Source of the DNA: Hydractinia symbiolongicarpus
Taxonomy: Eukaryota; Cnidaria; Hydrozoa; Anthoathecata; Hydractiniidae
Assembly: GCF_029227915.1 (NCBI RefSeq)
Contig: NC_079877.1
Span: 17,902,851 to 17,966,850 of the forward strand
Direction: 5' to 3'
DNA: 64,000 bases
Part shown: piece by piece, positions 57,793 through 64,000 of the stretch
Layout: each line of letters begins with the position of its first letter
Position numbering within the stretch: position 1 is the first letter of the stretch
Notes under the pieces: model-generated
Told to the model about the DNA's origin: nothing
Database searches by the model: none
What the model saw: only the letters and a program-made list of their open reading frames with translations
Program-made: the position numbers and the translations under genes

Positions 57793-58290
57793 AGAAATTT
57801 TACTATAGTGGATTGATAAATAAACATAAAAACGATGCGAAGAAAACTTGGAGTATAATCAATGAAGTAATAGGTAAAACAAAATTAAGCAAAGAAAAAC
57901 TTCCAAAAAGGTTAAATATTTATGGAAATAAAATCGAGAACAAGTGTCTAATAGCTGAGGAGCTTAATGATTTTTTTGTAAAAGTGGGTTCAAATCTGGC
58001 ATCTCAGATTGAAACTAACAATTTGAGTTTTGAATCCTTTCTCACTGTTAATAACACACAAATGGAAAAAACGAATTAAGTGAAACTGAATTATTCAAAG
58101 CGATCGACTCACAACAATCAAATAAAAGTCCAGGTTTTGATAACGTAAATAGTAACGTTGTAAAACAAACAAAAAATGCTATAAAAATTCCCCTAATGCA
58201 TATATTTAACCTTTCCCTGCTGCAAGGATATTTTCCTGAAAAACTTAAAATTGCAAGAGTTTTACCAGTATTATTATCTATTAATAATAT
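57793..58290 (+). pseudogene. LINE reverse transcriptase fragment
   Basis: The first frame gives NKHKNDAKKTWSIINEVIGK and IAEELNDFFVKVGSNLA. After a frame change at about 58073 the next frame gives LFKAIDSQQSNKSPGFDNVN and HIFNLSLLQGYFPEKLKIAR. These are the linker and the first RT motifs of a LINE ORF2. The similarity stops near 58290, so the copy is 3' truncated or interrupted. It differs from the LINE at 46.9-51.4 kb. Confidence 0.8.
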
Positions 58291-59000
58291 AAGTAAGCTT
58301 TAAGTGCAAGCTTCAATAAATTTCTACTTTTTAAATTTTTTTATGTTGTTTATATATTTACCCTATGTGATGCGTGTGAATGGCGAAACTAAAATTCACA
58401 ATATTTACGTCATATCACAACTTATCTTATGTCTGCCAGATTAGATAGAATATCTTGAGGACTTGGTATTCTATCTAATCTGAAAGACATGTGAATTTGA
58501 ACATACCTTGCCAATGAAATTAAAAATTTACAATTAATTTAAATTTGTGTGTGCTGCGATTTTTAAGAATATAACATAGCTGCATAAATATTTAGTCATG
58601 AAGAAAATATGCACGCAATGAATCACTTTTACTTATTTTTGGGTTCGACATTGGCCATCACTCGACAGAGTATAAAAAAGAATAAACTCGACAGAGTATT
58701 AAAGCTAGATATTTAGACAATCAGATATTCAGACTTTAACTATAAAATGAACTTACCGAACTTTAAATTGAATTTATTGAAACGAACTTTTTTGGTAAAC
58801 CTATTCCTTACTTATTGGTGAACTTACTGATTTTATTAAACCTGCTGCAAAATTATGTGCTTTTTAAATAATATGACAGAGGTTTGTCTAGTTTTTAAAG
58901 GTTGTTTTTCTCGGCCACACGTCACCACTTCTATTGTGAACCCCACGTATAGAAACTGCTGTCGTATGGTTCTTTTACTTTCCGGTGTTGTGTAAACTAA
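58291..59000. other. Spacer with a perfect hairpin
   Basis: No gene was recognised. A perfect inverted repeat lies at 58437-58482: CAGATTAGATAGAATA, a 14-bp loop, then its complement. A short direct repeat ACTCGACAGAGTAT occurs twice near 58663 and 58688. Confidence 0.5.
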
Positions 59001-59525
59001 TCCTGGACCCTACTCTGTCGTTAAAGTCGGTACAGGGATCTTTTCATCAAGGGGATGTCAGGCTTGGAACTTTTATTGGTACACAATGTATGTGTAATTC
59101 CCTGTTTGCGATCGTTTCGTCGGTTAATAAAAAGGTTTCTTTTTAGAACCCAGGTGATCTTGATCATATCCTCTGCGAAGGAAAAAAGTTGTACACAAGG
59201 CTAGGTTACACAAACCAGTACTTGAGTACAAGTGACCTCCCACAAAACGAGGTCATACAAATACAAGTTTAAAAAATATTTCTCATATTGTTACAGATAA
59301 TAGCACTACTTTACGTACATTTCATAATTCATCACATTCCGATAAAGGACAAGAAATGTTGGGCATTATAAGCGGCGTTAGTTTTGCTATAATTTGAGGT
59401 CACCCACAAATTTATTTATTTGATCCTCATAGCCGAAATAGTTTTGGACAAAAAAACAGAATGTGGTACATTAGTACTTTTAAAGTTTGATTCATTATAA
59501 CAAGTTGTTGAAAACTACACACGCG
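59001..59525 (+). pseudogene. Helitron N-terminal peptidase-like domain, broken
   Basis: The frames give SVQGSFHQGDVRLGTFIGTQ then CMCNSLFAIVSSVNKKVSF, with a candidate catalytic Q...C pair, then a TAG where a tryptophan codon is likely, then NPGDLDHILCEGKKLYTRLG. Later pieces read LVLLKFDS and VVENYTREVYV. This matches the cysteine-peptidase-like (OTU-like) domain found ahead of Rep in some animal Helitrons. At least one stop and several frame changes are present. Confidence 0.65.
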
Positions 59526-59555
59526 AAGTATATGTGTCCCCTGGTCAAGGAAGGT

Positions 59556-59621
59556 GTCTCGAAACGTAGTGTTTTAAAATACTGACAGTTGTCAGTATTT
59601 TAAAACATTGCGTTTCGAGAC
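59556..59621. repeat. 66-bp near-perfect palindrome
   Basis: GTCTCGAAACGTAGTGTTTT and the following bases to ATACTGAC are mirrored by the complement, GTCAGTAT...CGAGAC, with two mismatches and practically no loop. It lies just after the peptidase-like part of the Helitron. It may be a minimal palindromic insertion or part of the element's own structure. Confidence 0.85.
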
Positions 59622-59635
59622 AGATGGATATCATT

Positions 59636-60562
59636 ATGCTTTCCATTTGTAGAAAAAGAAAACTAGATCAGAACAGAAAGTACCGTAATCCGAAAGAGGC
59701 CGAGTAAAGCAAAAAGAGTCAACAAACACATATAGCAAAACAGAACACGGCAAAACTAAACTAAAAGAGTGGATAGGCAAATATCAAAAGACGGAACAGG
59801 GCCAAGCTAAGCAAAGAGAGTCAATAGGCAAATATCAAAAGAAGGAACAGGGCCAAGCGAAGCAAAAAGATTCCATAACTAAATATTGTAAAATTGAGCA
59901 GGGTCAACAAACGCAAAAAACTGCAAAGAAACGACATGCAGCCCAAGAAGGTAAAGCAACTAAACGCAAGCGTGTTAACACTTTGCCCGATTCTAATGCA
60001 AAAATAAACCAATTTAAAAAATGCATTGAGAACGGACCATTTTTTATTTGTATCATATGTAATCGTTCTTTGTATAAGCGGTCAATTATATTGTTTCGTC
60101 ATGTCGATTTCAGAAGAGCATTTCCGTTTCACAATAGAAAGTTTTGATGGAAAAGAATACATATGTACAACATGTTATTTAAAACTACAAAAGGAAAAAT
60201 TCCTTCCCAAGCTGTATCTAATAATCTTCAAATGTTTGATCTCCCAGAATCAATGACACTACGACGATTGGAAAAAATCGTTCTTTTCAAAAGAATTTTA
60301 TTTAAACGAATCAGGTCAATGTCCCAAAATAAAAGGGGCAATCTGTAATGTTCCAATAAAAGCTGATGAAATAAGAATGGATAATAATGGTGTAGTGCAA
60401 GTGACGTTGAGGAAAAAACTGAATTTCAAATCTAACGTTTACTTAGAATCTGTAAGGCCAGATGTTATTCGAAAAGCCCTGTATTATCAAAACTGGTTAA
60501 CCCTCTTTATGCAAGCATTAAAATTAATCTCACAAACATACCACCTTCCTGGATTAATTTAA
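59636..60562 (+). pseudogene. Helitron N-terminal region with repeated charged segment
   Basis: A lysine-rich frame from about 59708 to 60148 contains a 17-residue repeat (like KQRESIGKYQKKEQGQA) about four times; the DNA period is 51 bp. It continues to NGPFFICIICNRSLYKRSII, a CxxC zinc-binding-like motif, and in another phase CTTCYLKLQKEK. Further pieces give FDLPESMTLRRLEKIVLFKR (60163-60348) and VRPDVIRKALYYQNWL (60377-60562). These are usual landmarks ahead of the Rep domain. Frameshifts separate them. Confidence 0.7.
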
Positions 60563-60690
60563 CATCTGAACATGAAACTAGACATATAGGTGAATATTTA
60601 TCATAGCACATCCGTATTTCATTCTCAACAGAGAATGCTTCACCCCGATCAGACCTCTGACCATGACGGGCGAGTATAGTGCGTGTAAGT

Positions 60691-60860
60691 CATATTGAAC
60701 AAGAACTATTTTGTTCATCACTAACATACTGCCAAGCAGTATGTTAGTGATGAACGTGTGATGAACGTCTGCGGCTCCCAGTTCTGGGGACCGCGGATCG
60801 AATCCCGCTCGCTGCTTGACAGTATGTTAGTGATGAACAAAGTAGTTCTTCTTCAATATG
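60691..60860. mobile_element. Foldback insertion with 41-bp arms inside the Helitron
   Basis: The left arm (60691-60731, CATATTGAACAAGAACTATT...) and right arm (60820-60860) are inverted copies with about three mismatches. An extra inner copy of the arm end (CAGTATGTTAGTGATGAAC) lies at 60737-60755, making a perfect hairpin with the left arm. The central part has a B-box-like GGATCGAATCCC. No protein is encoded. It separates two blocks of Helitron coding sequence, so it is a later insertion. Confidence 0.7.
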
Positions 60861-62501
60861 AAACTAGAGCAAGTGAAAATGAAATGAACATTGACTTTGC
60901 AGTAGAATCGACACCAAGTAATAATATTAATTATATAAAAACTAAGAATGAAAAAAGATTACTCTGACGATAGCGAAGAAGAGAATGATAATCCGTTAAA
61001 CGAACATCTCTTGCCTTACCAAGAAACATCTTTTGTTCCAACTATTCCACATGAACAAATTGACGACAGAAATATTGTTATTGCTCCAGGCAAGAATAAA
61101 ATTCCAATACCAATAATTTCTGATGAGCATTGTGAAAAACTTTCCCACCCTTATGTATTTTCAACAGGTAAATACGGATATCACACGAAAAGAAAAGTAC
61201 CACTTTCCCCGACAAAGTATTTCAACCAAAGATTATTGAGTTATAGACAGAAGTTTGCCTCAGATACTGACTATATATTTTTTGCTCATGCAGTGAAGCA
61301 ATATCTTACTTTGAATAGTCGCATATATATCGCTATGCAAAAAACTAAAGTGGACGGTCATAGCTAGAGCAGGAATGATGTCTTCAAATTTTAAAGAAAG
61401 AGTTAAGTCGTTTATAGCCAGTGACGACGCTTTTACGTTTATGAACACGTTGAAAGGAACTCTTGCATACTGGAAACGATTTTTTTTTGAAGTTTTGGCT
61501 ATGGTAAAATAGCTAGGACTTCCAACGTTTCTTATGACTTTGTCTTGTGCAGATTTAAGATGGAATAAACTGGTTAAAATTATCACTAAATTACAAGAAA
61601 AATGACAATCTAAATTACTATCAACGAAACGAGATTCTTTAAAACAATAGTTGTCTACGGACTGTTAGGTCTAGTAAACTACTACGCCATTAGAGTTAAA
61701 TTTCAAGTAAGAGGAAGCCTACACATCCACTCTTTATTATGGGTTGTTAATGCACCAATTTTACGTAGCGATAGTAAGAAAGAATATATTGCCTTTGTGG
61801 ATAACGTAGTTAAATGACAGATTCCTGGTAAAGAAAGCAACCCAGTTCTTCACAAACTAGTTTCGACATATCGAACACATTCTCATTCCAAATCTTGTCG
61901 TAAATATAAGAACAAGAATTGTTGATACTCTTTTGGGAAATTTTTTACAGACCATTCAATTGTCGCTGAGCCTTTACCTGAAAACATCTCTAAGGAAGAA
62001 AGGGAAACACAATTAAAGGAAAGGAAGACTATACTAGAAAAGGTAAAAACTTACATAGATTCAAATTTGCATCCAAGATTAAACAATATTCTTCATCCAG
62101 ATGAATTTAATTATACTAATTAAAAAGGTGATACCCTATGTTGGAACAAATGGCCTATGTTGGAACAAATGTGTTATGCTGAGTTCTTGTCAAACTACTC
62201 TACGGAAATAAAACCGAAACCAAAAGATAAAAATGACAGCCAATCAGAAGTACTTAAAGAAATAATAGCTGATACTCACATGGAATCTCCTTATCCGAAA
62301 AATCTACCTCATATGTCCTCAAAAGAAATGTTATCTTTACGAACAGAAAAATGTGTTCTAAGGTACCATGTGCATAGTCGAGAGAAAAATCTAGAAGGGT
62401 ATGCACATCATTTGCTCTTTATGTTTTTTCCTTTTCGCCAGGAAGCAGAATTGCTAAGCAAAAACTCAGGTACTTATTTAGAGAAATTATTGGTGTATTA
62501 G
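60861..62501 (+). pseudogene. Helitron Rep (HUH) domain, broken
   Basis: Pieces in order: HPYVFSTGKYGYHTKRKVPL and YFNQRLLSYRQKFASDTDYI (60948-61367); FKERVKSFIASDDAFTFMN, then a TAG where the neighbours suggest a glutamine codon, and TFLMTLSCADLRW (61380-61600). The two-histidine metal site HIH stands in VRGSLHIHSLLWV (61722-61730). Then AEPLPENISKEER and MSSKEMLSLRTEKCVLRYHV follow to 62501. Rep nicks and joins one DNA strand in rolling-circle transposition. At least eight stops or frame changes are present. Confidence 0.85.
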
Positions 62502-62660
62502 AAATTATAAATACAAATAAAAGAATATGCGAACCATTCGGTGAACTTGTTGAAGAAGCAATGGTAAATTTTCACACGAATGTAAATAATCTTGATTCCT
62601 TCGCTGAACAAGAAAATGACGATAGTTTTGATGACATGAGTAATACAAATTACCATAGCA

Positions 62661-64000
62661 ATGACAAAGTTCCAAATAAAAACCGAAAACGTCCCAGTTA
62701 TTGGGGACACTTTTTCATTGGTTTGTAAACCTAGAATTTCCGATAATGAACTCCATGAAAAAATTCGAAAATTAAATGAAACTCAAAGGCAAGTTTTTAA
62801 AGTCGTATATGATTGGGTTAGAACTTACACAAAAAGCTTGGCATGTAACGCACACCATAAAATTGAGCAGGAAGTGCAGGTTGTGGAAAGTCACATTTGA
62901 TGAAAAAAATTTCTGACATGCTAAATAAAGCGCTTTCTTATCGTGCAGGGAACTTAGAAAAAGATAAGATTCTTATTCTGGCGCCCACTGGTGTTTCTGC
63001 CAATAATGTAAAGGGAAATACAATACATTCAGCCTTAGGTATACCAGTTGAAAGCTTTACTAAAAACATTTCTAAGTTGAGTGATAAAAAGAGATGCATG
63101 TTGCGAAATAAGCTTTTAGAGCTAAGCATTATCGTAATAGACGAAATCTCAATGGTTTCAAACAAGCTGCTGTTGCACATTCACCAACGGCTAACTGAAA
63201 TATTTGGATGCGCAGTTGACATTCCATTTGCAGGAATATCTGTTATAGCATGTGGGGATTTCAACTTCCACCAATTCAAGCAAGACCAATTTATGCACAC
63301 TATAAAGATGTACTATTAAATCTTTCGCATTGCTGGAAATAAGATTGCTGAACTAACCCAAGTTATGAGGCAGCGTGGTGATCAATGTTTGATTAAATTA
63401 TTGAACAATATCAGAGTGGGAAACTTAGAAAAGCAACACGAAGATTTACTAAATTCAAAATTTATTTTTCAAAATAACCCAAACTACCCCAAAGATGCGA
63501 TTCATATCTTTGCTGAAAACCAACCCGCCTCTGAACACAACAAAAAAATGCTGAACAGTACAGCATCGGATGAAATAAATATCGAGGACATTGACAAAAT
63601 TACAGAAAATATTCCTGTGTCAATGGTGCAAAAAATCCATAGCCGCACTCAAATTGAGACAAGTGGACTAGCTCAAAACCTCCTTTTAAAACTTAACGCG
63701 AGATTGATGTTGACATTAAATATCGACATATCAGGTAAACTTATTAATGGACAGATTGGGACTGTTCATCATATAAAAACCGATTGATTAGGAAAAGTAA
63801 CAAAAATATATTTGAGAGTGGAAGACAAAAGTACAGGAGTTAAAGCTATGAGAACAGATCCCTATGCTCTGCAAGAAAATGTTACTCCAGTAAGCAGGAT
63901 AGAAAAGGAAATCAAATTTAATAAACAGAATCTAACTTCACCTACTATAAAACGAATGCAGTTCCCACTAATGCTGTCATGGGCCTGTACTGTTCACAAG
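62661..64000 (+). pseudogene. Helitron Pif1-type helicase, broken and cut by window edge
   Basis: LNETQRQVFKVVYDWVRTY is followed by Walker A (GSAGCGKS, about 62872-62895), ILAPTGVSANNVKGNTIHSA, the Walker B segment IIVIDEISMVS, VIACGDFNF and ELTQVMRQRGDQ. The later part has RLMLTLNIDISGKLINGQIG and ends with FPLMLSWACTVHK at the window edge. These are the ordered motifs of Pif1-type helicases that unwind DNA for Helitrons. Stops or frame changes occur near 62880, 63316 and 63787. The 3' end is outside the window. Confidence 0.9.

Larger units (their letters stand above)
59001..64000 (+). mobile_element. Decayed Helitron, runs off the right edge
   Basis: In order on the plus strand there are remnants of a cysteine-peptidase-like domain, a CxxC region, a HUH replication initiator (Rep) and a Pif1-type helicase. 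This is the domain set of Helitrons with large Rep-helicase proteins. Many stops and frameshifts are present, and two palindromic insertions interrupt it (59556-59621 and 60691-60860). Neither end of the element was located in the window. Confidence 0.9.

Overview
This is a window of an AT-rich, intron-rich animal genome. Two host genes are housekeeping genes (Rab6 and the cytosolic phenylalanyl-tRNA synthetase beta subunit, FARSB) and a third carries an L27 scaffold domain. The mobile elements are a Polinton/Maverick, PIF/Harbinger, piggyBac and Helitron DNA transposons, several LINEs and tRNA-headed SINEs. That mixture suggests a marine invertebrate such as a cnidarian, possibly a hydrozoan. 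The species cannot be fixed from sequence alone.

Layout. 1-7.4 kb: no host gene; a 5'-truncated LINE (minus strand, 1.86-3.78 kb) and three sets of diverged repeats. 7.5-8.4 kb: last two exons of a short L27-domain gene. 9.0-9.8 kb: deleted Harbinger element. 10.0-13.1 kb: complete seven-exon Rab6 gene with an 18-bp minisatellite in intron 5. 13.1-18.4 kb: no confident gene; a LINE endonuclease remnant and an almost identical 852-bp tandem duplication. 18.4-33.06 kb: a whole 14.66-kb Polinton with 152-bp terminal inverted repeats and flanking TGCAG repeats. Its genes are decayed by frameshifts, stops, an internal deletion in the capsid gene and a SINE inserted in the polymerase gene. 33.6-33.9 kb: a 258-bp MITE. 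34.9-44.5 kb: complete FARSB on the minus strand (19 coding exons, 589 codons), with a SINE and a deleted piggyBac element in its introns. 46.2-46.6 kb: second copy of the first LINE family. 46.9-51.4 kb: a long LINE with ORF1 and ORF2. 53.3-56.05 kb: an apparently intact Harbinger transposon whose two genes lie on opposite strands, each inside the other's intron. 56.05-56.7 kb: the tandem repeat that Harbinger landed in. 56.9-58.3 kb: remnants of another Harbinger and another LINE. 59-64 kb: a decayed Helitron that runs off the right edge.

How the genes work together. Rab6 (Golgi trafficking) and FARSB (tRNA charging) are independent host genes. Within the Polinton the genes form a virus-like set: protein-primed-type DNA polymerase B, packaging-type ATPase, integrase, capsid proteins, small membrane proteins and two predicted nucleases. 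Within Harbinger the DDE transposase and the MADF/BESS DNA-binding protein are the expected two-protein transposition machinery.

The observations most worth checking are the interleaved Harbinger genes, the SINE with target duplication inside the Polinton polymerase gene, the LINE whose stops all look like C-to-T type changes without frameshifts in ORF2, and the short L27 protein ending in a PDZ-ligand-like tail.
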